Source of the DNA: an uncultured Alphaproteobacteria bacterium | Lineage (GTDB): Bacteria > Pseudomonadota > Alphaproteobacteria > Micavibrionales > Micavibrionaceae | Direction of reading: 5' to 3' | Length of the DNA: 12,832 bases | Assembly (NCBI GenBank): GCA_937124505.1 | Contig: CAKZKV010000343.1 | Location: 1 to 12,832 of the forward strand | Shown: positions 1-9,225 of the stretch, piece by piece | Layout: the number at the start of each line of letters is the position of its first letter | Numbering within the stretch: the first letter of the stretch is position 1 | Program-made: the position numbers and the translations under genes | The notes under the pieces: generated by a model | Database searches by the model: none | What the model was told of the DNA's origin: nothing | Seen by the model: only the letters and a program-made list of their open reading frames with translations

Positions 1-1
1 C

Positions 2-484
2 ATCCGCAAGGACGAAAACATGCGCTTTGCCGAGCAACTGGGCATTCCGTTTGTCGATGCGGATTACGACGTGCAGAACTGGTTCGAACGCGCCAAGGGG
101 ATGGAGTTTGAGCCGGAACGCGGCAAGCGCTGCACCATGTGCTTTGATATGCGTTTTGAGCGCACAGCCCTGCACGCCCATGAGAACGGATTCAAAACAA
201 TCACCAGCTCGCTCGGCATTTCCCGCTGGAAAAACATGGAACAAATTAATGCCTGTGGCGAACTGGCCGCCAGCCACTATGACGGCATCACCTACTGGAC
301 GTATAACTGGCGCAAGGGCGGTGGTTCAGGCCGCATGTACGAAATCGCCAAGCGCGAGAACTTCTACAAGCAGGAATATTGCGGCTGCGTTTACTCCCTG
401 CGCGATACCAATGACTGGCGCAAGCAAAATGGCCGCAACGAAATCGAAATCGGCGAAGAGTTTTATAAAGAGAAGATTAGTTGA
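2..484 (+). CDS. queH: Epoxyqueuosine reductase QueH, 5'-truncated by window edge
   Basis: QueH (former DUF208) reduces epoxyqueuosine to queuosine at the tRNA wobble position, in the cytoplasm; it is the non-orthologous alternative to QueG. The frame is open to the left edge, so the ATG at 20 is an internal Met and about 160 C-terminal residues are visible. Family marks seen: a CxxC pair (RCTMC, codons at 131 and 140), the following R-x-E-x-T-A stretch, the SLGISRWKN segment, and the YCGC pair near the C-terminus (Cys codons at 380 and 386). These four cysteines are the expected metal/cluster ligands of the family. The stop TGA (482-484) overlaps a TTG that opens the next frame, so the two may be translationally coupled. 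GC-rich like the glm genes. Identification is confident. Confidence 0.93.
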   Translation: MRKDENMRFAEQLGIPFVDADYDVQNWFERAKGMEFEPERGKRCTMCFDMRFERTALHAHENGFKTITSSLGISRWKNMEQINACGELAASHYDGITYWTYNWRKGGGSGRMYEIAKRENFYKQEYCGCVYSLRDTNDWRKQNGRNEIEIGEEFYKEKIS

Positions 485-789
485 GCCGCTATTTCATAAT
501 TGCTTTGGGACTATTTAGCTGGCTATTATTTCCGCCGCTAATTATGTTTTCAATTTATTACTTATCTACTGAATAAAACCCAAGTAACTTTAAAAAAGCA
601 CAATACACAATATTTTATGGAACAATAGCTGCTGGCCTATCCTGCCAATTTAAAACATGGATTTTAGATAAAAATAAATTGCCCAACTTTTTTTTAAGTA
701 TCTCTCCATTACTTTTACCAATTCTGGTCTTTACACTTATAGTCATTGCTTCGCTTGTGAAATACTTTATTTTTGGTGTTCTTAGATAA
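481..789 (+). pseudogene. Small membrane protein gene with one in-frame stop
   Basis: Reading from TTG at 481, which overlaps the queH stop as TTGA, the frame encodes 31 residues with a hydrophobic helix (YFIIALGLFSWLLFPPLIMF) and then meets TAA at 574-576. The same frame continues open for 70 more codons to TAA at 787-789. That part is protein-like: a polar stretch, TWILDKNKLP, then a long hydrophobic helix (LLLPILVFTLIVIASLV) ending FGVLR. One nonsense codon in an otherwise coherent roughly 101-residue, two- or three-helix membrane protein suggests a recent nonsense mutation or a base error. It is strongly AT-rich compared with queH. I do not recognise the family. No obvious ribosome binding site precedes the TTG, so the start is uncertain. 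It could instead be two unrelated fragments, but the shared frame argues against that. Confidence 0.55.
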
Positions 790-796
790 AAAATAC

Positions 797-847
797 TCAC
801 TCCACAGTCAGGGATTTCGCCAGATTGCGTGGCTGGTCAACGTCCGT
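797..847 (-). pseudogene. Relic of a glmS 3' end (last 16 codons plus stop)
   Basis: On the minus strand this stretch reads TDVDQPRNLAKSLTVE then TGA. The intact GlmS in this window ends TDVDQPRNLAKSVTVE. At nucleotide level 43 of 48 coding positions match the intact glmS tail; four of the five differences are silent and one gives Leu for Val. The stop differs too (TGA here, TAG there). Similarity stops sharply at the ACG codon on one side and at the stop codon on the other. The divergence argues against a recent tandem copy and for two glmS alleles of different origin meeting here. This end of glmS is also the sequence recognised by TnsD of Tn7-type elements. It lies about 1.25 kb from the intact glmS stop, with only the acyltransferase gene between. 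Confidence 0.88.
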
Positions 848-872
848 CATCATCAAACTAATTACCCCGTAT

Positions 873-2071
<1,199 letters not shown>

Positions 2072-2092
2072 ACGAACTTTGCATAAACAAGG

Positions 2093-3922
2093 CTACTCCA
2101 CCGTCACGGATTTCGCCAAATTGCGCGGCTGGTCGACGTCCGTGCCCTTGATATAGGCAACGTGATAGGCAAGCAACTGCATGGGGATAGCATAGAGAAT
2201 CGGCGCCACAAACGGATGCACCTCGCTCAGCTCGATCACATGTCTGGCTGATTCTTGCAAGGCTGCCGCGCCTTCCGCGTCCGTAAACAGCACCACCTGC
2301 CCGCCTCTGGCAATCGCTTCCTGCGTGTTAGATGCAGTTTTTTCAAACAGCGGATCGTTGCCCGGTGCGACCACGATAATCGGCACGCGGTCGTCAATCA
2401 GGGCGATCGGCCCGTGCTTCATTTCCCCGGCGGCATAGCCCTCGGCATGAATATAGGAAATCTCCTTCATTTTCAGCGCACCTTCCAGCGCAATCGGGTA
2501 CATGCCCCCGCGCCCCAGATACAGCATGTCACGCGCCTTGGTAATGTCCCAGGCAATCGCTTCGATCTTCCTGTCATGCTGCAGGATGCTTGAAACGCTT
2601 TTCGGCACTTGCCGCAAGGCCTGCGTCATCTCCGCTCCTTCATCCTCCGAGAGGGTTCCGACTTTTACCGCCAGCGCCAGAGACAGGCACGCCAGCGTTG
2701 TGATCTGCGTTGTAAACGCCTTGGTCGAGGCCACGCCGATTTCCGGGCCGGCCAGCGTATGCATCACCAGATCCGATTCGCGCTCAATCGTGCTTTCGAT
2801 GGTGTTGACGATACTCAGGACGGTCTGCCCCTGCTTCTTGCAGTATCTCAACGCCTCCAGCGTATCCAGCGTTTCCCCGGACTGGGAGACGAAAATCGCC
2901 ACACCGTCTTTTGGCATCGGCGCTTCCCGGTAACGGAATTCGGATGCAATATCCACCTCACACGGCATGCAGGCAATTTGCTCAAACCAGTTTTTCGCCA
3001 CAAGACAGGCATAATACGCCGTCCCGCAGGCAATCAGGGTCAGGCGCGGCGCTTTTTCCAACGCGGATAGAATATTCTCGTCAATCGTGATCGCGCCCGT
3101 AGCCGGATTGATAAAGCTGTTCAGCGTATCGCCGATCACTTCCGGCTGTTCGTATATTTCTTTCAGCATGAAATGCGCATACTGGCCTTTACCCGTGGTG
3201 GCACCGGATTGCGCCGTCACCCGGACTTCTCGCGTGACGGGCTGATTGTCATTCACATAAATCTCGGCACCTTCATTCGTCAGGATGACACGGTCGCCGT
3301 CCTCCAGAAAACACACTTTTTGCGTAAACGGCGCGAGCGCATAGGAATCGGACGCCAGAAACATTTCCTTGCGGCCATACCCCACCGCCAGCGGCGTTCC
3401 CTGACGCATCCCGATCATCAGGTTTTCTTCCCCCGTAAAAATCATCACGACGGCATACGCGCCTTCGAGTTTTGCAAACGCCTTGTTCGCCGCTTCCCGC
3501 GGGGGCAGGCCCTGATTCAGGAATAAAGTCACAAGATGAGCAATCACCTCTGTATCCGTCTCGGTTTCAAAGCGCACCTGATGTGCGGAGAGTTCTTCCT
3601 TTAATTCCTGATAATTCTCGATAATGCCGTTATGCACCACGGCGACCTTGTCCGTGGCATGCGGGTGGGCGTTATTCTCCGTCGGCCCGCCATGCGTGGC
3701 CCAGCGCGTGTGCCCGATCCCGATTGTCCCGGACAGAGGCTCTTTATAAAGACGCTCACTAAGGTTCTTCAACTTACCTTCGGCGCGGCGGCGCTCGATC
3801 TTCCCGTCCACCAACGTCGCGATCCCGGCAGAATCATACCCGCGATACTCCAGTCTGGACAGCCCCTCCACCAGATGATCCGTGACATTGTTTTGTGAAA
3901 TAATTCCTATAATTCCGCACAT
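2093..3922 (-). CDS. glmS: Glutamine--fructose-6-phosphate aminotransferase (isomerizing)
   Basis: GlmS converts fructose-6-phosphate and glutamine to glucosamine-6-phosphate and glutamate, the committed step to UDP-GlcNAc for peptidoglycan and LPS; it is cytoplasmic. The 609-residue length is typical. The N-terminal class II glutaminase domain starts MCGIIGI, giving a catalytic N-terminal Cys after Met removal, and includes RLEYRGYDSAG and GHTRWATHG. Two SIS sugar-isomerase domains follow (roughly 290-430 and 460-600), with SQSGETLDT, STKAFTTQ and ALKMKEISYIHAEGYAAGE. The C-terminus is DQPRNLAKSVTVE, with the active-site Lys. The ATG follows the upstream gene's TAG directly, and AAGGA about ten bases upstream is the likely ribosome binding site. 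It is third in the glmU operon. Complete and intact. Confidence 0.98.
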   Translation of the reverse strand: MCGIIGIISQNNVTDHLVEGLSRLEYRGYDSAGIATLVDGKIERRRAEGKLKNLSERLYKEPLSGTIGIGHTRWATHGGPTENNAHPHATDKVAVVHNGIIENYQELKEELSAHQVRFETETDTEVIAHLVTLFLNQGLPPREAANKAFAKLEGAYAVVMIFTGEENLMIGMRQGTPLAVGYGRKEMFLASDSYALAPFTQKVCFLEDGDRVILTNEGAEIYVNDNQPVTREVRVTAQSGATTGKGQYAHFMLKEIYEQPEVIGDTLNSFINPATGAITIDENILSALEKAPRLTLIACGTAYYACLVAKNWFEQIACMPCEVDIASEFRYREAPMPKDGVAIFVSQSGETLDTLEALRYCKKQGQTVLSIVNTIESTIERESDLVMHTLAGPEIGVASTKAFTTQITTLACLSLALAVKVGTLSEDEGAEMTQALRQVPKSVSSILQHDRKIEAIAWDITKARDMLYLGRGGMYPIALEGALKMKEISYIHAEGYAAGEMKHGPIALIDDRVPIIVVAPGNDPLFEKTASNTQEAIARGGQVVLFTDAEGAAALQESARHVIELSEVHPFVAPILYAIPMQLLAYHVAYIKGTDVDQPRNLAKSVTVE

Positions 3923-4813
3923 CTAGTTTTTTCCTTCTGTTTCTGTATTACAATTATATTCCACACCATGTATATCTTTTACACATAGCTCTTTTGGAAT
4001 GAGGTACTTACTGCAAACTCCTGCCTTCGTATTTTCTAAAAACTGTTCCCAAGTAATAGGATCATATCTTCCACAAAGATTAAAATCATATTCAATAGGC
4101 TCAACATTTATACAATAATCAGGCTTTACCCATTGATCTGATTTTTCTGTTCTTTTGAACTCTTTATAAAACTCCAATAGTATTTCTTGTTGTTCAGTTT
4201 CCTGTAATGTATCAAGGCATTTTCCCAAGCACTCTGCATCATGCTTACAAAAATCGCCTGCGTCAGGTAACGGCTTAGATTCTTCAATAGAGTTCTCATA
4301 TTCACAGATCAAATTAAATGATATGGCGGAATCTACGGGTATATTTTTCCAAACACCACCTATCTCCTGACAAATAGCTTTATTAAGTTTAGGAATTTCC
4401 TCCACAAAACTTTCACGTAAACTAGGTAAAATGTTTTCAACAACACCCTGATGCGTCATTGAGAACCCCTGAATAGAATATAACCTTTTATCAAACTCAT
4501 CTTCATAAATAGCTAAATCATAAACGCCATACTTTAGCCTCTCAGGAAGGTAGCAACGGTCTCTTTCATAAACATAAAAAACATCTGGCATGTTATTGTC
4601 CTTGTAATTAGCTAATGTTTCTAATTGATAGCGTAGCATGCCATAAAACCCATCATTTTCAGGAATATGTGTGATATCCATGATTTTAAAAAGACCTATG
4701 TACTTTGATTTCTTAGCCTGCTCAGCTTTATCTTCTGACCACACTGGCGTTGGAATACATGCACTGGCCTTAATCGGCAGCAGAGCAAACAGAAATAGGA
4801 GAAAAAACCTCAT
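3923..4813 (-). CDS. Secreted cysteine-containing protein of unknown function between glmU and glmS
   Basis: A 296-residue protein read from ATG at 4813. Its ATGA overlaps the glmU stop, and its TAG abuts the glmS ATG, so it sits seamlessly in the operon. The start fits a signal peptide, MRFFLLFLFALLPIKASA, followed at once by Cys (CIPTPVW); cleavage by signal peptidase I is more likely than a lipoprotein because the -3 residue is Ala. An upstream ATG at 4849 in the same frame would add 12 residues inside glmU and spoil the signal. The N-terminal half (KYIGLFKIMDI ... CYLPERLKYGVYDLAIYED) loosely recalls the NTR/TIMP pattern, with an N-terminal Cys, a beta-rich core and a Cys before a G-x-Y segment. 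The C-terminal half has CQEIGGVW and GDFCKHDAECLGKCL Cys motifs. It is markedly AT-richer than both neighbours, suggesting later insertion. Function unknown. Confidence 0.82.
   Translation of the reverse strand: MRFFLLFLFALLPIKASACIPTPVWSEDKAEQAKKSKYIGLFKIMDITHIPENDGFYGMLRYQLETLANYKDNNMPDVFYVYERDRCYLPERLKYGVYDLAIYEDEFDKRLYSIQGFSMTHQGVVENILPSLRESFVEEIPKLNKAICQEIGGVWKNIPVDSAISFNLICEYENSIEESKPLPDAGDFCKHDAECLGKCLDTLQETEQQEILLEFYKEFKRTEKSDQWVKPDYCINVEPIEYDFNLCGRYDPITWEQFLENTKAGVCSKYLIPKELCVKDIHGVEYNCNTETEGKN
3937..3947 (-). repeat. Direct repeat copy 1 (11 bp) at the glmS-side edge of the inserted gene
   Basis: On the minus strand it reads TACAGAAACAG, identical to 4826-4836 and 889 bases away in the same orientation. 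Both copies are followed by a similar A-rich stretch and then a gene start: glmS here, the secreted-protein gene at the other copy. The pair brackets the AT-rich gene, so it may be a junction footprint or a duplicated ribosome-binding region. Confidence 0.5.
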
Positions 4814-6141
4814 ACTTTCTTTTTCCTGTTTCTGTAGGCCGAGGCCCACCCTTCTCTAAGTTCGGGCTTTGTACGTTCTATCGCCAGCGCATTATCAGGA
4901 ATATTGTCGGATATCGTACTCCCCGCCGCGATAAAGGCGCCGTCCCCCACCGTAATCGGCGCGATCAGGCTGACATTGCTGCCGACCATCACATTCTCAC
5001 CAATAATAGTTTTATGTTTCTGATAGCCGTCATAATTTACCGTGATCGCCCCGCATGCGATATTAGATTTCTTTCCTATCTCTGCGTCCGCGATATAGGC
5101 GTGATGCTTGGCCTTCACACCATCCTTCAAAACAGATCTTTTGACTTCGACAAAATTCCCAATAACCACATCATCACCGATGATGCTTGGCTTTTTGGGA
5201 TAGTTAATGTGAGCAAAAGGGCCAATCTCACAATTTTTACCAATATGCGCCCCTTCTATACGTGTAGACATTTTGATCGTCGTCCCATCCCCAACTTTGA
5301 CCCCGGGGCCGAAAAAAACGTTAGGCTCAATTGTGACATCCCGCCCGATTTCCGTGTCCCAGGAGAAATAAGTGGTATACGGATCAATCAGGGTCACACC
5401 GGCCTCCAGAGCTGCCCCCCGCAGTGCATTCTGTACAAACGCCTCATGCGCCGCGAGCTGCATGCGGTCATTGATACCCCATCCATGATCGGCCTCGACC
5501 TCCACAATCTCGAAGAAAACATGGTCTTGCGCAGCGATTTTTGGCAAATCCGTAAGATAATATTCCCCTTGCGCATTCTCGTTCGTGATTTTAGGAAGCC
5601 AGTCTTGCAGACGCTTTAGCGGCAAACAAAAGTTTCCAGCATTACAGAGTGTTATAAGTCTTTGCTGTTCATTTGCATCCTTGTCCTCCACAATTTCCTG
5701 AAGGGTGTGGTCGGCCCGCTGAATCAGCCGCCCGAATCCAGACGGGTCTTCGGCACGGAAGGCCATAATCGTTGGCACAGGCGCATTGATCATCCCCAAT
5801 AAGGTCTCGATGCTGACAAAAGGCTCGTCCCCTAACAGAATCAAAACATTGCCAGTTTCGTTTTTTAAAAGTGGCAAGGCCGCCTTGACAGCATCCGCAG
5901 TTCCATTTTGCTGTTGCTGGATTGCCACAGTATGAGATACGCAGACCTCTTCCAATTCTTTCATATCTGGCCCTGCAACAACAATAATCTGAGCAGGCTC
6001 CAAAGCCTCTGCACACTCCAGAAGCCAGCCGATCATTGGCCGGCCAGCCAGAGGGTGCATGACCTTCGGGAGAACGGACTTCATTCGACTCCCTTTTCCG
6101 GCAGCAAGAATAATAATGCTTAAATCAATCATGTTTTCCAT
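4810..6141 (-). CDS. glmU: Bifunctional GlmU: GlcN-1-P acetyltransferase / GlcNAc-1-P uridyltransferase
   Basis: GlmU acetylates glucosamine-1-phosphate and then couples it to UTP, giving UDP-GlcNAc in the cytoplasm. The nucleotidyltransferase domain opens with LAAGKGSRMKSVLPKVMHPLAG; GDEPFV stands where GDxPL is usual. The C-terminal left-handed beta-helix carries EVKRSVLKDGVKAKHHAYIADAEIG (with the family's catalytic His), NYDGYQKHKTIIG and VSLIAPITVGDGAFIAAGSTIS. From ATG at 6141 it is 443 residues, normal for the family. I chose this start because GAGG lies six bases upstream. The ATG at 6132 also fits the family start, while the longer frame to 6189 adds a non-conserved tail. It leads the operon and is transcribed divergently from the secreted-protein cluster. 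Its stop overlaps the next gene's start. Confidence 0.96.
   Translation of the reverse strand: MENMIDLSIIILAAGKGSRMKSVLPKVMHPLAGRPMIGWLLECAEALEPAQIIVVAGPDMKELEEVCVSHTVAIQQQQNGTADAVKAALPLLKNETGNVLILLGDEPFVSIETLLGMINAPVPTIMAFRAEDPSGFGRLIQRADHTLQEIVEDKDANEQQRLITLCNAGNFCLPLKRLQDWLPKITNENAQGEYYLTDLPKIAAQDHVFFEIVEVEADHGWGINDRMQLAAHEAFVQNALRGAALEAGVTLIDPYTTYFSWDTEIGRDVTIEPNVFFGPGVKVGDGTTIKMSTRIEGAHIGKNCEIGPFAHINYPKKPSIIGDDVVIGNFVEVKRSVLKDGVKAKHHAYIADAEIGKKSNIACGAITVNYDGYQKHKTIIGENVMVGSNVSLIAPITVGDGAFIAAGSTISDNIPDNALAIERTKPELREGWASAYRNRKKKV
4826..4836 (-). repeat. Direct repeat copy 2 (11 bp) in the glmU 3' end
   Basis: Minus-strand TACAGAAACAG inside the last codons of glmU (the YRNR region), matching the copy at 3937-3947. 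The downstream A-rich run leads into the ATG of the secreted-protein gene. See the other copy for the interpretation. Confidence 0.5.
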
Positions 6142-6306
6142 TCCAATCCTCATTAATTTAGGCGTATCCGCAGGCTTTGCGCAATTCACACGTCATTACA
6201 AGAGATTTCATTTGAGAAAAAATTTGCTCAAAAAAATGCTTTTCGTGCATTCTGTTATTAATCTATGCTAGCATAGAAGAGAAAAAAATTAGATGTATAT
6301 GTAGAA
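6142..6306. promoter_or_regulatory. Divergent intergenic region between glmU and the secreted-protein cluster
   Basis: This 165-base AT-rich gap separates two divergent operons, so promoters for both should lie here. I cannot assign a convincing -35/-10 pair on either strand. Two symmetric elements stand out: a perfect 16-bp palindrome near the right-hand operon (listed separately), and a 6-bp inverted repeat, TTTGAG at 6211-6216 with CTCAAA at 6227-6232, spaced by ten bases. Either could be an operator. No good Shine-Dalgarno sequence precedes the ATG at 6307. Confidence 0.5.
6262..6277. promoter_or_regulatory. Perfect 16-bp palindrome, possible operator
   Basis: TCTATGCTAGCATAGA is exactly self-complementary with no spacer. 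It lies 29 bases before the ATG of the large secreted protein. Position and symmetry suggest a homodimeric regulator site overlapping the promoter or leader. It is not followed by a T-run on either strand, so it does not look like a terminator. Confidence 0.45.
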
Positions 6307-9225
6307 ATGAAATCGTATCTACGCATTTTATGCGCCGCTGTTATAGGTCTTGTTCTTACTGCCCCGCTTTTTAACGGAGGAAAGTCAATTAATCCGTTGG
6401 CAACTCCTGCCTACGCGCAATTGACGGACACGGAGTTTACCAACCTGATTGAGAAGATAGAAGACCTGTCCTCAGGGAAAGACCTGATCGACAATATCAA
6501 TCCCATTGTTTTTAAAGATTTAGGTAGATTAACAAATACCGACTTAAGCAACCTGATTTCACTTGATCTCAATTCAATCGCCAGCTACCCGGGACTGTCC
6601 GACACCGTTCTCGGCGTTTTGCAGGATCTTCCAAACGATGCCCTGGATAATCTTCTCACTCTGGATATTTCCGATTTTGAAAACCTGGGTAATTTGACAG
6701 AGAATGTTCTTGATCAGGTTGATGATTTTCTGGATCTTGCAGATAACCTGTCCGAAGATGTCACCACTATAATTAATCAATTTGATAGTATTCTGGGTGG
6801 AGACATCAGCGACTTATTGAATACGACTGATCTTTTCTCGAACTTTGACGTTAGCAGTCTTGATTCCATAGCGGGAAATCTGGGATTGGACTTTGGTGAC
6901 TTCGTTGGGGACCTTACGGATTCTCTGAATATTGACATCGATAACTTTATCGATTTTGACTTTTCAGAACTCAGTTCGCTGGGAATATCAGATTTAGGTG
7001 ACCTCATTGGTGATTTGGGACTTAATACATCTGTCCTGAACGGTCTGGCCACAGATCTGGGTTCTACTGTCACTGACTTGCTGAACATAGACCTCTCAGA
7101 CCTCGACAGTCTGGGGATTGGCGGAATTGGAGATATGTCAGACCTTGTAAATCTGGATGTAGATGATCTTTTGGATGATTTGACCAGTTCCCTGGGTGTC
7201 AACGTTTCTGATTTTCTGGGAGATTTTACAAACATTGTTGATCTGGATCTTAACAGTGTCCTTGACTTTGATTTTAGTGACCTGAGCAGTCTGGGAATTG
7301 ATAATTTGGGTGATGTCTCCAGCCTACTCGGTGTGGATGTAAATTCACTTCTTGGTGATTTATCAAGTACTTTGGGAATTGATGTTTCTGATCTGGCCAA
7401 TCTGGATCTGAGCACATTAACGGATACCCTCAACCTTGACAGCATTGCCGACATTTCAAATATTCTCAACGGCCTTGATGCTAACGGCTTAATCAATGGC
7501 TTGTCATCTGCTTTGGGAGTGGATATCACTGATTTTGCAGATATCGGGCTGGATGCTTTATCAAATCTTGGTTTGGATAACGTGCTGGACCTTGCTAAAA
7601 AGCTTAATCTGGATTTAGGTGATCTGACAAACCTTACCGGACTGGATCTTGATGATTTACTGAGCTTGGATATCAGCGACCTGTCCGGCTTGCTAGGTGG
7701 CATAGATAGTCTCGGCGATTTGACTAGTCTGATCGGCGGCGATCTGGGGGGGGCCATTTCATCGCTTGCAGGAAGTCTGGGACTATCCGGGACACTGACC
7801 ATTGGAGGTATTTCCGTTTCGTTCAGCCCTGGAACTGGCAGCAGCGTCAGCTTTGGCAGCATCGGCTTTGGATGTAATAGTGTTTACGGCCTTGGCTGTT
7901 GTAACGAGCCTGAATGTTTATGCAGCGGATGGTGTTACCCATCTCCTCCAACTTGCCCCAGCTGCTTCCAAGGGGCTGCTTGTACCTGGTGTCTGTCTTC
8001 ATGTGATTTTATTCCTGATGTTCATGAGGATGATACACGGCCTTTCTGGGACGTTGAAATGTGGGAACTGGAAAGATGGCAGGTACAGGACTTCTTTGCC
8101 GGCTATATTCTACCCAGTATGATGGCCATGGCCGAAGAGCTGACGGATGTTGCCATGTTGCAGGTCGTTGCCATCGGCGGATTTTTTGACGCAAAAATGG
8201 AGCTGGAAACACACAGATTGCTGCAAGAGTTTCATGCTCAGGCACATAAGGACTATCACCCGAGCGAAGGCGTGTGTGTCTTTGCTACAAATGTTCGTGG
8301 CCTGGCCATGACGCAAAGAAAGCTGGATTTGACGCACAGCATTATGAGTACACGTGCCATTGACCGTCATCTGGGGATCGAAAATGATAATGCTGCCATT
8401 GACGTTCAGCATGATTTAGGAGAGCAATTCACAAGTCCCGCCGATGGAAATAAATATCGCAGCGGACGCCTTCGTCAATTTCAGGACACCTATTGTAACC
8501 CACGAGACAATAATGAAAAACTCAAGTTTCTTTGTGGAAACGGTGGTGCAGGAGCCCCTGATGCTGACCGTGTGAATACAGACATTGATTTTTATGAGAA
8601 CTTTGCATCAAAAAGAACACTTCCATTCGATTTTACAAAAACAGAATTTGAAACTTCTAATGATGAGCGCGAAGAACTCTACGATTATATCGCCATGACC
8701 AAAAACCTGTATGGCCACAAAATTCCCTATCGCCCTCCTGTCAGTAACTTTGATACAAAATCAGGGGCTCTGGAGTCACAAGACAACCTGACGAACAACC
8801 CTTTTGTCAAATACCTTAATCTACGCTCTATGACCGCAAAAAGGAGCGTCGCCGAGAACAGCTTCCATGCTCAAACAGCTCTGAAATCACAGGGGGATGG
8901 TTCTGCTGCAGGATACATGAACTCAATACTTTCAGAATTAGGCTTAAAAGGAGATGCTGTTATAGAATTCATGAATGGCGGGGCAAGTTATTATTCCCAA
9001 ATGGAAATTTTGACAAAGAAAATTTATCAAAACCCTGATTTTTATATAAACTTGTATGATAAGCCGGCAAACGTAAAAAGGAAATTGGTCGCACTAAAGG
9101 CTATCGGGATCATGCAAGAATGGGATACTCTGGAGGTAAAGTTGAGAACAGAGATGTTGGCTGCAATTTTGCTTGAATTGGGGCTAAAACAAGAACAAGA
9201 AAGAATTCAAAACAGACTGAAATGA
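6307..9225 (+). CDS. Large secreted protein: Leu/Asp repeats, Cys-rich linker, DYHPSE domain
   Basis: A 972-residue exported protein, first gene of the cluster. A signal peptide (about 1-37, ending PATPAYA-like with cleavage before Q38) leads into a Leu/Asp/Ser/Gly repeat region to about 495, built of irregular units such as SLGIDNLGDVSSLLGVDVNS. Residues 75-430 contain no Lys or Arg. Residues 521-566 hold 11 cysteines, including CC and two CxxC-type spacings. From about 595 to the end is a domain shared with two downstream genes: an amphipathic Met-rich helix, FDAKMELET, D649-YHPSEGVC, then RSVAENSF and YYSQMEILTKK...FYINLYDKPANV. No catalytic motif is recognised. The acidic repeats could bind divalent cations or form an extended stalk; this is inference. 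The final ATGA overlaps the next gene. A long antisense frame over the repeats is a composition artefact. Confidence 0.9.
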   Translation: MKSYLRILCAAVIGLVLTAPLFNGGKSINPLATPAYAQLTDTEFTNLIEKIEDLSSGKDLIDNINPIVFKDLGRLTNTDLSNLISLDLNSIASYPGLSDTVLGVLQDLPNDALDNLLTLDISDFENLGNLTENVLDQVDDFLDLADNLSEDVTTIINQFDSILGGDISDLLNTTDLFSNFDVSSLDSIAGNLGLDFGDFVGDLTDSLNIDIDNFIDFDFSELSSLGISDLGDLIGDLGLNTSVLNGLATDLGSTVTDLLNIDLSDLDSLGIGGIGDMSDLVNLDVDDLLDDLTSSLGVNVSDFLGDFTNIVDLDLNSVLDFDFSDLSSLGIDNLGDVSSLLGVDVNSLLGDLSSTLGIDVSDLANLDLSTLTDTLNLDSIADISNILNGLDANGLINGLSSALGVDITDFADIGLDALSNLGLDNVLDLAKKLNLDLGDLTNLTGLDLDDLLSLDISDLSGLLGGIDSLGDLTSLIGGDLGGAISSLAGSLGLSGTLTIGGISVSFSPGTGSSVSFGSIGFGCNSVYGLGCCNEPECLCSGWCYPSPPTCPSCFQGAACTWCLSSCDFIPDVHEDDTRPFWDVEMWELERWQVQDFFAGYILPSMMAMAEELTDVAMLQVVAIGGFFDAKMELETHRLLQEFHAQAHKDYHPSEGVCVFATNVRGLAMTQRKLDLTHSIMSTRAIDRHLGIENDNAAIDVQHDLGEQFTSPADGNKYRSGRLRQFQDTYCNPRDNNEKLKFLCGNGGAGAPDADRVNTDIDFYENFASKRTLPFDFTKTEFETSNDEREELYDYIAMTKNLYGHKIPYRPPVSNFDTKSGALESQDNLTNNPFVKYLNLRSMTAKRSVAENSFHAQTALKSQGDGSAAGYMNSILSELGLKGDAVIEFMNGGASYYSQMEILTKKIYQNPDFYINLYDKPANVKRKLVALKAIGIMQEWDTLEVKLRTEMLAAILLELGLKQEQERIQNRLK
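6529..7790 (+). repeat. Region encoding degenerate Leu/Asp-rich protein repeats
   Basis: This part of the 972-residue gene encodes a run of imperfect repeats, roughly 20-residue half units and about 44-residue full units, with the recurring core SSLGI(D/S)xLGDLxxLLxLD and DLLxLDLSDLxSLG. The nucleotide sequence is far less regular than the protein, so the repeats are old and not likely to slip. The stretch from Leu75 to Ala430 is free of basic residues, and Lys431-Lys432 are the first after Arg74. Confidence 0.8.

Noticed and set aside
615..800. 61-codon minus-strand frame in the queH-acyltransferase gap
   Set aside because: It lies opposite the broken membrane-protein frame, which has clear hydrophobic helices, and it runs into the glmS relic. 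No recognisable protein features.
2255..3898. Several plus-strand frames opposite glmS
   Set aside because: High-GC shadow frames opposite a complete, well-conserved glmS, with no domains or ribosome binding sites.
6211..6232. Inverted repeat TTTGAG/CTCAAA as a terminator
   Set aside because: A 6-bp stem with a 10-base loop between divergent genes has no operon end to terminate. Kept only as a possible regulatory element.
6777..7862. 361-codon antisense frame opposite the Leu/Asp repeats
   Set aside because: It is a composition shadow: repeated Leu/Asp/Ser codons read backwards give an open frame rich in Ser, Lys, Arg and Pro. It has no domain, and the sense strand has a signal peptide and a shared domain in the same frame.
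8089..9222. DYHPSE domain as a VirB5/TrbJ-like type IV secretion component
   Set aside because: The amphipathic Met/Gln-rich helix gives a vague resemblance, but I see no diagnostic motif and no other secretion genes in the window.
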